Source: Streptomyces turgidiscabies Car8
Lineage (GTDB): Bacteria > Actinomycetota > Actinomycetes > Streptomycetales > Streptomycetaceae
NCBI RefSeq assembly: GCF_000331005.1
Contig: NZ_AEJB01000272.1
Coordinates: forward strand, 1 to 64,000
Length of the DNA: 64,000 bases
Direction: 5' to 3'
Under the pieces are notes generated by a model. That model was not told the DNA's origin, made no database searches, and saw only the letters and a list, made by a program, of their open reading frames with translations. Positions 53,442-60,260 of this stretch are shown one piece after another; position 1 is the stretch's first letter, and the number at the start of each line of letters is the position of its first letter. Both the position numbers and the translations under genes were made by a program.

Positions 53442-53974
53442 GGGGTGTCCTTCGTCGGCTCGGTGAGGGCGGTACGGACGGCGTCGAGGACTTCGCCTGC
53501 GGTCGGGATGTCGAGGCTGCCCCCGCCGGGGGTGATGACGCCGCGCCCGTCGAACGAGGCGAGCGCAGCCCGGACGCGGACGAGGCGCTGTTCAGCGTCC
53601 GACTCGCATTGGTGATGCCTGCCGCCCCAGACGCGGCGACAGGTCTTGCACCAGGCTTCCGCGGCGCCGATGTCGAGGTGATCGGTGAACGCACTGAGTG
53701 CCGTGTCGGCGAGGTCGAACTCGGTCGCGGCGAAGATCGATCCGACCGCTCCGCCGGGCTGGAACGGCGCGGGAACGACGGCCTGTTTGATGCGGGCGAT
53801 GAGCGCGGCGGCCAGGTGGTCGCGCAGAACGGTGGAGACGGGCCGGTGTTCTTCCGGTTGGTCGCAGCACTGGTCGAAGCCGCCGTGGCAGTCGGACTCG
53901 GTCTCGCCGCTGGCTGGGCAGTAGTAGACGGTGGAGCCGGGCTTGCAAATGTGGGCGTCGTCGGGCTTGGTCAC
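53438..53974 (-). CDS. Cys-rich hypothetical protein
   Basis: This 178-residue protein (GTG 53974) reads AHICKPGSTVYYCPASGETE, SDCHGGFDQCCDQPEEHRPV, then LIARIKQAVVPAPFQPGGAV, CKTCRRVWGGRHHQCESDAE. Two Cys clusters flank a helical core. No family recognised. Coupled with GTGA overlap. Confidence 0.62.
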   Translation of the reverse strand: MTKPDDAHICKPGSTVYYCPASGETESDCHGGFDQCCDQPEEHRPVSTVLRDHLAAALIARIKQAVVPAPFQPGGAVGSIFAATEFDLADTALSAFTDHLDIGAAEAWCKTCRRVWGGRHHQCESDAEQRLVRVRAALASFDGRGVITPGGGSLDIPTAGEVLDAVRTALTEPTKDTP

Positions 53975-54261
53975 GTCTGGTCCTTCGGGTCGTCGAGGGC
54001 GGTGTTCAGCTCGGCCAGGCGGGCGTCCCACCATCGCGATACGGGCGTGCCGAGCGGCGGGGGCCCGGCCTTCACCCACCGGGCGGTGAGGGCGCGCACG
54101 CGTCCGTTGGCGGCTTCGGCGCGCCGCCGGGGTTCGCGTTCGTGGCAGTGGGCGAGGGCGTCGCGGAGTTCGGCGTTCTCCGTCTCGGCACGGTCGAGTT
54201 CGTCGTACAACTGGTCGAGCTGGTCGCTGGTCATGTCGTCGAGCGGGATGCGGTCGTTCAC
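53971..54261 (-). CDS. Hypothetical protein (paralogue of 52477)
   Basis: This 96-residue protein (GTG 54261) reads VNDRIPLDDMTSDQLDQLYD, ELDRAETENAELRDALAHCH, RVRALTARWVKAGPPPLGTP, VSRWWDARLAELNTAL. It has an N-terminal coiled coil like the gene at 52782 and a C-terminal WVKAG...RWWD module like the gene at 52477. It is effectively a fusion of their parts. Function unknown. Confidence 0.65.
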   Translation of the reverse strand: MNDRIPLDDMTSDQLDQLYDELDRAETENAELRDALAHCHEREPRRRAEAANGRVRALTARWVKAGPPPLGTPVSRWWDARLAELNTALDDPKDQT

Positions 54262-54437
54262 AGGTACTCCCCGGAGATCGGGATGGTGACGATGCGGCAG
54301 CGGCCGGGGAGGCGTTGGCCCCACAGATCGTTTTGCATGCGGGGCAGGTAGCGGGTGCCGGCCGGGCGCTGTCGTGGTTGCCGGTCGGCCGCGGGCCAGT
54401 CGGTCATGCAGTCGTCGAAGGTGAGCTGCCCTTTCAC
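54258..54437 (-). CDS. Small hypothetical protein
   Basis: This 59-residue protein (GTG 54437), VKGQLTFDDCMTDWPAADRQ, PRQRPAGTRYLPRMQNDLWG, QRLPGRCRIVTIPISGEYL, is basic, overlapping both neighbours by four bases. Function unknown; the start KGQLTFDD is common in small actinophage proteins. Confidence 0.55.
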   Translation of the reverse strand: MKGQLTFDDCMTDWPAADRQPRQRPAGTRYLPRMQNDLWGQRLPGRCRIVTIPISGEYL

Positions 54438-54637
54438 GCCGCCTCCGTCCGACACCAGGGCCCGTCGTCGTCCCCGTCTTTGGGTTCGGGGTCGGCGACG
54501 TAGGGCGAGTCGTCGTACAGCGCGGCCTTCCGCTGGGGTCCGAGGAGGCGGGGTGTGAGGGCGGCGAGGACGGGGTGGGTGGTGCGGGTGAGCGTGGCCA
54601 GGTCGGGGAGGGGCGGGAGTGGGGTACGGGTGGTCAC
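54434..54637 (-). CDS. Small hypothetical protein
   Basis: This 67-residue protein (GTG 54637) reads VTTRTPLPPLPDLATLTRTT, HPVLAALTPRLLGPQRKAAL, YDDSPYVADPEPKDGDDDGP, WCRTEAA. It is Pro-rich with an acidic end. Coupled at both ends. No domain recognised. Confidence 0.55.
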   Translation of the reverse strand: MTTRTPLPPLPDLATLTRTTHPVLAALTPRLLGPQRKAALYDDSPYVADPEPKDGDDDGPWCRTEAA

Positions 54638-54903
54638 TGCTGCTCGCCTCCGTTGATGGTTCGGGCCAGACCGATGGCGCGCCCCATGACGTCGCAGGCG
54701 TAGTCGTCGCAGGCCGGGCGGTCGTGGTCGTGGGCCATCTCCGGGTATTCGCGGGCCCATTCGGCTGTGGCGTCGAGGAGTTCGCCGAGCGCTTCGACGA
54801 CGGCCGGGTGCAGGTGTACTGCGACGGTGTGGGCTGCGACGGTCTGCGAGGAGGGGCGCAGGGTACGTGCGGCGGCAGCGAGTTCGTCGGCGGCCGTGGT
54901 CAT
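54634..54903 (-). CDS. Helical hypothetical protein
   Basis: This 89-residue protein reads MTTAADELAAAARTLRPSSQ, TVAAHTVAVHLHPAVVEALG, ELLDATAEWAREYPEMAHDH, YACDVMGRAIGLARTINGGE. Helical throughout, a pattern common in small actinophage early genes (a DELAAAA start and LHPAVVEALGEWLD-like helix). It may be a protein partner or inhibitor; unproven. Confidence 0.62.
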   Translation of the reverse strand: MTTAADELAAAARTLRPSSQTVAAHTVAVHLHPAVVEALGELLDATAEWAREYPEMAHDHDRPACDDYACDVMGRAIGLARTINGGEQQ

Positions 54904-55883
54904 CGCTGCTCACCGCCGTCCGTCTGTACACGCCACGCCTTGGGGTCGTGCTTGTGGTCGCGGTCGGGCATGACGATCTGGTCGCCGCGCAGGCCGTGGC
55001 CGATGACCATGCCGGGCCTCAGCCATGGGTTGCCTGCGGAGGTGCCGTTGCAGTCGTCGGCTGGACCGCAGGGGTCGCCTTCGTGGCGGCCGTGGCGGCA
55101 GCGGTCGAGGTCGGTGAGGATCTTGACGAGGCCGGCGGTGTCTGCCAGAGACTGCCCCATCAGCGTGTCGGTGACGGCCTGCTCGGCGAGCGCTACGTGG
55201 GCGGCCATGAGAGCGTCGCGCGTCTCTGCCCCGCCTTGCTGCGCCTGCTGCTCGTCCTGCGCCTCGTCGGCCAGGCGGCGCAGTTCGTCGGCGACGCGGA
55301 GGATGCCGACGTTCTCCGACACCTGCGCGGGCTTCCGGGCCCCCGTCGCGGGCTCGAACTGGCGTAGGGACTGGGCGATGTCGGCGGCTTCGCGGAGTAC
55401 GGCGGCCCGGTCGGCGGCAGGCGGCAGCACGGCCGCGTTTCGTCCCGCCTCGTTCATGAGCTGGATCGCCCGGATCGCCGTCCAGGTCGCGGTGTCGGTA
55501 CCGGCGGGGATCGGGCCGAACAGGGCGGCCAGCACGGCGTCGGCCTGGGCCAGGAACGTCTCCCGGTCCATCGCCAGCGCCTGCTGCCAGATCTGCTTGT
55601 GCGGCCACTCGTGCCGGTACAGCGCCTCGGCGATCCGCTCCCGCAGTCCGGCCCGGTCAGCGGCCACCGGCGGCACAACAGGCATGGCGGCAATCTCGTC
55701 CAGGCCGAACCCCTCACGGGCGAGACTGCCCACCATCGGATCCGCCTCATCAGCCATATGCCGGAGCGCGGTCCCGATCTCCTGCACGGTGAGGCCGTCA
55801 CGGAAGTGGGCGTCGCGCAGGAAGTCGGCGGCTTCGAGGAGGTGAAGGGCGCGCAGTCGGTCGGGTGTCGGGTGGGTGGTCAT
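54900..55883 (-). CDS. Large helical hypothetical protein with zinc-like C-terminus
   Basis: This 327-residue protein (ATG 55883) reads LHLLEAADFLRDAHFRDGLT, VQEIGTALRHMADEADPMVG, EIAAMPVVPPVAADRAGLRE, RIAEALYRHEWPHKQIWQQA, HVALAEQAVTDTLMGQSLAD, RCRHGRHEGDPCGPADDCNG. Tandem helical segments resembling short repeats end in a Cys/His cluster. Related domains (RIAEALYRHEW) occur in other actinophage proteins, with no assigned role. Confidence 0.65.
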   Translation of the reverse strand: MTTHPTPDRLRALHLLEAADFLRDAHFRDGLTVQEIGTALRHMADEADPMVGSLAREGFGLDEIAAMPVVPPVAADRAGLRERIAEALYRHEWPHKQIWQQALAMDRETFLAQADAVLAALFGPIPAGTDTATWTAIRAIQLMNEAGRNAAVLPPAADRAAVLREAADIAQSLRQFEPATGARKPAQVSENVGILRVADELRRLADEAQDEQQAQQGGAETRDALMAAHVALAEQAVTDTLMGQSLADTAGLVKILTDLDRCRHGRHEGDPCGPADDCNGTSAGNPWLRPGMVIGHGLRGDQIVMPDRDHKHDPKAWRVQTDGGEQR

Positions 55884-55913
55884 CGGGTCCTCCGGGTCGG
55901 GATGATGGGTGGG

Positions 55914-55944
55914 CCGGCCGCCGTTGTAGGGCAACGGCGGCCGG
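55914..55944 (-). terminator. Intercistronic hairpin in early operon
   Basis: CCGGCCGCCGTTG pairs with CAACGGCGGCCGG around a 5-base loop, between the winged-helix gene and the helical gene. It may set relative expression within the operon. Confidence 0.6.
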
Positions 55945-55958
55945 TACTGCGTGGGTGG

Positions 55959-56486
55959 TCATGCGATGCGCTTGCGTCCGGCGTCGGTCGCGGACACCCG
56001 TTGTCCGCCGGCGAACTGTGACTTGATGTCGATCAGGCCGGCCTTCTGGAGCGCCATCCACGTGTCGATCGACGCACGCCGCCCGTCGCGGCCGAGGCTC
56101 CACACGCGTCGGCCGCCGCCGTTGTAGATCGGCGCCGGCTTCTCCTGCTTGGCGATCTCTCGCAGTAGACGCAGCGCTGTCGGCCCATCGGCGGACGGCT
56201 TCGCCCGGGCCTTCTTCGCGGCCTGCTGCTCCGCGGCCTGCGCCTCCATCTGGACGACCAGCGCGCGGCCGGCCTCGGTGACGCGCACCGGCGCGGAGTC
56301 GTCGCCGCCGTCGTCGACCAGGCCGTGCCGGTACAGCGGGCGGAACGTGCCCTGGTTGTAGGCGGCGAGGGTGTTCGGGTGCGAGAAGCGTCCGCGTCCG
56401 ACGTACTGGAATTGGACGCCGGTGCCCTTGTCGTACTTGGCGATCTCTCGCAGAAGCCTCTGCGAGGCGGGGCCGAGGTCGGTCAT
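55959..56486 (-). CDS. Tandem winged-helix DNA-binding protein
   Basis: In this 175-residue protein the first domain (residues 1-75) reads ASQRLLREIAKYDKGTGVQF, NTLAAYNQGTFRPLYRHGLV, RVTEAGRALVV. The second (100-175) repeats it: ALRLLREIAKQEKPAPIYNG, RRASIDTWMALQKAGLIDIK, RVSATDAGRKRI. Both have the helix, helix, beta-wing order of winged helices, so this looks like an internal duplication. A transcription or replication regulator of the early region is inferred. Confidence 0.7.
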   Translation of the reverse strand: MTDLGPASQRLLREIAKYDKGTGVQFQYVGRGRFSHPNTLAAYNQGTFRPLYRHGLVDDGGDDSAPVRVTEAGRALVVQMEAQAAEQQAAKKARAKPSADGPTALRLLREIAKQEKPAPIYNGGGRRVWSLGRDGRRASIDTWMALQKAGLIDIKSQFAGGQRVSATDAGRKRIA

Positions 56487-56519
56487 GTGCTGCTCCTGTG
56501 TCGTCGGTAGCCGGATGGG

Positions 56520-57230
56520 TCAGAGGTCGTCGTCGGTGTCGCCGGGTGTGACGATGTGCCGGTTGGGTGGCTGGTGTCCGGCGGGGAGGATGCAGCCGGA
56601 GCCGGGGGCGTCGTCTTCGCCGAACGTGCACCAGCCGGGGTCCGTGGCGGTGTCGGTCCCGGAGTCCCCCACGCGCCCCGCTGTCGCCCTCTCGCCGGTC
56701 TCTCCTTCCCCGGCCGCCTCCGAGGGCTGCGAGGCGGCCAGCGGGGCGACTGAGGGCGCAGGGGCGGCTGTTTCGGTCGAGGCCGGGTCGAGGGCTGCGA
56801 TGGGCGGGCACGGCCACTCGACGGCGTAGGGCTTCCAGGCGGGACCGTCGCCGTCCTCGTTCTCGCAGGAGTCGCAGATGAAGCCGAGGCGCCGCTTCAC
56901 GCAGAGGTCGTCACCTTCGTCGCTGCTCTCGCTGTGCTCGTCCTCGTAGTCGTCGGCGTTCGGGTCGCACCCGCAGCCGTCGGCGAGCTCGAACACCTCG
57001 ATCTTCTGGTGCTCGTGGCGGACGATCAGGTGGGGATACGTGGCGGCGATGTTCTGGCGCAGCCGGTCGCACAGTTGCTCGGCGGACTCCGGCTCTCCGG
57101 TGACCTGGCGTCGACCGCCGGGGGTGAGCGGTCGCATCCAGAGGGCGAGGCCGACGGCGGCTTCGGCTTGGAGGGCGCGGCGCTTCCAGTGGGCGAGCTG
57201 CTGTTCGGTGAGCGGTTCGGGCTGGCTCAT
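56520..57230 (-). CDS. Hypothetical protein with zinc motifs and disordered tail
   Basis: This 236-residue protein reads TEQQLAHWKRRALQAEAAVG, LCDRLRQNIAATYPHLIVRH, CGCDPNADDYEDEHSESSDE, FICDSCENEDGDGPAWKPYA, EWPCPPIAALDP, then a Thr/Ala-rich tail and CTFGEDDAPGSGCILPAGHQ. CxC, CDSC and CPP pairs suggest zinc binding. The last element resembles short motifs that recur in actinophage early proteins. Function unknown. Confidence 0.6.
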   Translation of the reverse strand: MSQPEPLTEQQLAHWKRRALQAEAAVGLALWMRPLTPGGRRQVTGEPESAEQLCDRLRQNIAATYPHLIVRHEHQKIEVFELADGCGCDPNADDYEDEHSESSDEGDDLCVKRRLGFICDSCENEDGDGPAWKPYAVEWPCPPIAALDPASTETAAPAPSVAPLAASQPSEAAGEGETGERATAGRVGDSGTDTATDPGWCTFGEDDAPGSGCILPAGHQPPNRHIVTPGDTDDDL

Positions 57231-57270
57231 CGGGTTTCTCCTTCGGGGTGGCGGGTTAGGGCGCGGGTGG

Positions 57271-57906
57271 TCATGCGGCCGGGTTGCCGAAGAGGCTTGG
57301 CGTTCGGCCGAGTTCGTCGAGCCAGCCAGCGAGACGGGCTAGGTTCTTCTCCGGGCCGAACGCCAGATAGGTGCCGTCCGCGCTGTCGCATCCGAACCAC
57401 TCGGCGGTCCGCAGCCGTTGGCGGGAGTTCACGCGGCCCATGTGGACGCCCTTGCCGCGTTCCTTCGCTTCTCGGGCCAGGCGTTCGGCGACGGGCCCGG
57501 TCTTCCACTCGGTGGACCCGGCGATGAACAGGACGTCGAAGTCGCCCCACGGCAGGCCGAGGAGGTCGCATCCGTCCTGCGCGGCGAACGCGGCCGGGAT
57601 ACCCAGTTCGCGGATGCGGGCCAGCCACGGCAGGGACTCGGCGAGCGTGCCCGCAGCGTCGAACGGCACGTCCGGTGCGACAGCCCACAGGCAGCGGTCG
57701 GCGCCGTAACGGTCCACCGTGCGCGTCAGCCAGTCGAACCAGGCGTCTGCGCCGGGCCAGCCCTTGCCGAACTTGCCGTTGTCGCACGCGTACTCGGCGC
57801 CGTCCGGGATGACGTTGCCTTGCGCCGGGGTCGTCATGCAGCCGATGAGCCCGGCGCTCATTGCGGCCCGCACGTCAGGCCCCGAGGGAGTGCCGAGGTA
57901 CAGCAC
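57271..57906 (-). CDS. dpdA: DpdA-like DNA guanine transglycosylase (TGT fold)
   Basis: This 211-residue protein reads MLYLGTPSGPDVRAAMSAGL, IGCMTTPAQGNVIP, CLWAVAPDVPFDAAGTLAES, GDFDVLFIAGSTEWKTGPVA, VHMGRVNSRQRLRTAEWFGC, DSADGTYLAFG. This matches the small phage DpdA family: LGT start, APDVPFD with the candidate catalytic Asp (D79/D83), the GSTEWK motif, and G-x-D-S-x-D-G-T (D174-D177). The enzymes exchange guanine in DNA for a 7-deazaguanine base. The gene start overlaps the YhhQ-type transporter gene by 32 bases, so import and incorporation are coupled. No synthesis genes for the precursor were seen in the window. Confidence 0.85.
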   Translation of the reverse strand: MLYLGTPSGPDVRAAMSAGLIGCMTTPAQGNVIPDGAEYACDNGKFGKGWPGADAWFDWLTRTVDRYGADRCLWAVAPDVPFDAAGTLAESLPWLARIRELGIPAAFAAQDGCDLLGLPWGDFDVLFIAGSTEWKTGPVAERLAREAKERGKGVHMGRVNSRQRLRTAEWFGCDSADGTYLAFGPEKNLARLAGWLDELGRTPSLFGNPAA

Positions 57907-58405
57907 GGCGCACCTGCCGGACGGTCAGGACGAGGAAGACTGGCAGGGCCGTGGCCCACAGCACCTTGCCGACCAGCTGGCCGCCGACCGACTGCACGGT
58001 GACGGGGAATCCGGCGAGGGCGAGGAACGCATACGTGTCGACGATCGCGCCGACAAGCCCCGAGAGCAGCGCCGCCCGCGCCCACCCGCGGTCTCGTAGC
58101 GGCGTGTACACGGCCATGTCGAGGAGTTCCGCGAGGAGGAACGCCACGGTGGACGCGACAGCGAGGGCGGGCGACGTGACCGCGGTGAGGGCTGCGCCGG
58201 CCGCGATTCCGGCGAGGACCCACCGCCAGCCGCACACGTCTTGCACGACGTCGCGGAGGAGGAGGGCGGCGCCGGCGGCGTAGGTGCCTGCGGTGGCGGT
58301 GAGGCCGAAGCCCATGGAGGCGAGGCCGTAGTGGGTGGTGAGCCAGTTCGCGGCGGTGATGCAGAGGATGAAGGCGGTGATCGCCGTGATGCGGCGGGTG
58401 GTCAT
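57875..58405 (-). CDS. yhhQ: VUT/YhhQ-family transporter (queuosine precursor)
   Basis: This 176-residue protein has about six membrane helices: ITAITAFILCITAANWLTTH, MGFGLTATAGTYAAGAALLL, RWVLAGIAAGAALTAVTSPA, LAVASTVAFLLAELLDMAVY, RAALLSGLVGAIVDTYAFLA, GKVLWATALPVFLVLTVRQV. AANWLTTHYG, the RDVVQD loop, and the LAELLDMAVYTPLRDR motif are typical of the VUT (YhhQ) family that imports preQ0/preQ1. It lies directly before dpdA, a pairing known in phages with 7-deazaguanine-modified DNA. Confidence 0.87.
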   Translation of the reverse strand: MTTRRITAITAFILCITAANWLTTHYGLASMGFGLTATAGTYAAGAALLLRDVVQDVCGWRWVLAGIAAGAALTAVTSPALAVASTVAFLLAELLDMAVYTPLRDRGWARAALLSGLVGAIVDTYAFLALAGFPVTVQSVGGQLVGKVLWATALPVFLVLTVRQVRRAVPRHSLGA

Positions 58406-58474
58406 GTTCCGTCCTGTCCTGTTTTGGCCTGGTTGGCCGGGCTGGCGGTTGGGGTGGGGTGCGGTCCTGTGCGG

Positions 58475-58753
58475 TCAGCTGCCGTCGACCCGATACGCGG
58501 CGGCCATGCCGCCCTCAGGTGCAGGCCAGCCCCACAGGAGTCCGTAGGGCTTCTGGCGGGAGACGAGGCCGACGGTGTCGGGGCTGTTGCAGGTGCCGCC
58601 CTTGCGGTGCTTGTCGAAGGCGGACAGGGAGCTGAATGTCCGGTGACAGCACGAGGCGTGTGAGCGTTCGTTGCCGGTCCACCACTGGCCGCAGGCGCCG
58701 TGGACGATCGCGTTCTTCGGGATGCCGTCGCATCCGGGGGTGGGGTGTGCCAT
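58475..58753 (-). CDS. FDXHR-type zinc-binding protein
   Basis: This 92-residue protein, MAHPTPGCDGIPKNAIVHGA, CGQWWTGNERSHASCCHRTF, SSLSAFDKHRKGGTCNSPDT, contains SCCHRTFSSLSAFDKHR, i.e. Cys-x..F-D-x-H-R, as in the small actinophage FDXHR zinc-binding family. It is probably a one-finger protein. Early-operon location suggests DNA or RNA binding. Confidence 0.75.
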   Translation of the reverse strand: MAHPTPGCDGIPKNAIVHGACGQWWTGNERSHASCCHRTFSSLSAFDKHRKGGTCNSPDTVGLVSRQKPYGLLWGWPAPEGGMAAAYRVDGS

Positions 58754-58864
58754 GGGATTGCCGTTTCTTGCGTGAAGGGAATTGGTCAGGAGCGATCGGG
58801 AGTGTGAGTGCGACCCGTTGCCGGGTCGGGGGGCTGTACGGCGGTCAGGTGCGGCGGGCGCGGT

Positions 58865-59080
58865 TCAGGTACCGACCGGTCCCCCTCGGGTGGCGGCCTG
58901 GTCCGTCTTCGGCGGCCACTCCCCGGCGGCGATCTGGCCGTGGCGGACATCGAGGAGTCCGCGCAGGGCACTGGCCTTGTCGGCGTAGCGGCGGCTGGTG
59001 GCGTCGGCTTCACGAATGGCCAGCTCAATGGCTTCGGGGCTGGCGTGAATTGCGAATAGGGGGTCAAAGCGGGCGTTCAC
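58865..59080 (-). CDS. Small helical protein
   Basis: This 71-residue protein (GTG 59080) reads VNARFDPLFAIHASPEAIEL, AIREADATSRRYADKASALR, GLLDVRHGQIAAGEWPPKTD. Helical; no motif. It sits in the early operon between the FDXHR gene and the Cys-rich gene at 59161. Confidence 0.6.
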   Translation of the reverse strand: MNARFDPLFAIHASPEAIELAIREADATSRRYADKASALRGLLDVRHGQIAAGEWPPKTDQAATRGGPVGT

Positions 59081-59160
59081 GGTTCGTCCTCTGTTGTCCT
59101 GGTTGGGGTGGCCCGCGTGCCGGGTGGTTGGCGGGATCCGCGCGGTGTTGATCGCCGAGG

Positions 59161-59919
59161 TCAGGCGGGGGTGTCGTCGTCGGCGAACAGGCTGGGCTGC
59201 GGTTCGGTGTTGCCGCGGGCTTCCCACTGGCGCCGGTATCGCTCGACTTCGCCGGCGCACTCCTGCCGGGCGTGGAATACGGCGGAGTTTTCGGGGAGGT
59301 CGGGCCGCCACAGGTTCGGGCCGGGGAAGCGGTGCGCGTCCTGCCTGTGGGTGACGTACTCGCCGCAGCCCAGGCAGTGCCCGGCCGGGATGTCCATGAG
59401 CGCCTCGTTGCGGGCCGCGATCCGGTCGGCTTCCCGTTCGGCTTCCTGGTGGCGGCAGGGCGGGAGTTCACCGCAGGCGACGCACACCGAGTAGTGCTCG
59501 GGCAGGACGTCCCAGGAGTGGCCGCCGGGTGCGATGAGGTGGACCGGATCGGCCTTGGGGTCGGCGACGGGTACGAGCTGGATGGCGAAGGGCCGTTCAC
59601 GCCAGGTGGCGCGCTCCGGTTTGTCGCCGCGCTTCCAGCGCTCCCACAGCGTGACCTCGTCGGCGAACCGCATCTCGTGCTTGTCGCCCCACAGGTCGTC
59701 GGGCCGTTCGTCGACGGAGACGACGCGGTGGGGTGCTCGTTCCCAGACGACGAGGACGCCGGGGGCGAGCTGGACGTAGTCGGCGAGGATCTGCTTGTCG
59801 TCGATGCGCCGTTGCTGGCGGCGCATGGCGGATGAGGCTTCGCCGGCCCAGTTGATGGTGGCGCGGGGCGGGTGGACGCCTCCGTGTTTGGTGGGCTGGC
59901 CTACGTACCAGCGGGTCAT
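59161..59919 (-). CDS. Cys-containing hypothetical protein
   Basis: This 252-residue protein reads RWYVGQPTKHGGVHPPRATI, LADYVQLAPGVLVVWERAPH, EVTLWERWKRGDKPERATWR, ERPFAIQLVPVADPKADPVH, SVCVACGELPPCRHQEAERE, GHCLGCGEYVTHRQDAHRFP. CVACG, CRH, CLGCG pairs imply zinc. No known family; it lies ahead of the zinc-ribbon gene next to the helicase genes. Confidence 0.65.
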   Translation of the reverse strand: MTRWYVGQPTKHGGVHPPRATINWAGEASSAMRRQQRRIDDKQILADYVQLAPGVLVVWERAPHRVVSVDERPDDLWGDKHEMRFADEVTLWERWKRGDKPERATWRERPFAIQLVPVADPKADPVHLIAPGGHSWDVLPEHYSVCVACGELPPCRHQEAEREADRIAARNEALMDIPAGHCLGCGEYVTHRQDAHRFPGPNLWRPDLPENSAVFHARQECAGEVERYRRQWEARGNTEPQPSLFADDDTPA

Positions 59920-59969
59920 CGGGTGGCCTTTCGTGCGTCGGGTCCGGTGGGGTGGGCGTGGGCGGTGGT

Positions 59970-60260
59970 CTAGTCCTGCGCGGGTCGGCTGAGGTGCTTG
60001 CGGGCGCGGGCGATGGCGGCTTGCTCGTGGAGCTGGGCGGTGAGGTTCCGGTCGAACAGGTTCTGGTTCGCGGTCGGCTCGGGCGGGATGGCGCGTCCGG
60101 GGACGGTCTGCCATCCGCACGTCCAGGTGGCCCGGCAGTTGGGGCAGCGGTAGGCGGCGATGAACCCTTCGGCTCCGTCGCGGAGCGCGGATTCGGGGAA
60201 GACGTCGTAGGTGGGGCAGTTCTCGCAGGCGTCTGCGTAGAGCGGGTTGTGGTCGGTCAC
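59970..60260 (-). CDS. Zinc-ribbon protein next to helicase
   Basis: This 96-residue protein (GTG 60260, overlapping the helicase stop) reads TDHNPLYADACENCPTYDVF, EGFIAAYRCPNCRATWTCGW, QTVPGRAIPPEPTANQNLFD, LHEQAAIARARKHLS. CENC...CPNC is a zinc ribbon, RATWTCGW completes it. Such ribbons often adorn phage replication proteins, possibly with primase-related roles (inference). Coupled to the helicase gene. Confidence 0.68.
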   Translation of the reverse strand: MTDHNPLYADACENCPTYDVFPESALRDGAEGFIAAYRCPNCRATWTCGWQTVPGRAIPPEPTANQNLFDRNLTAQLHEQAAIARARKHLSRPAQD

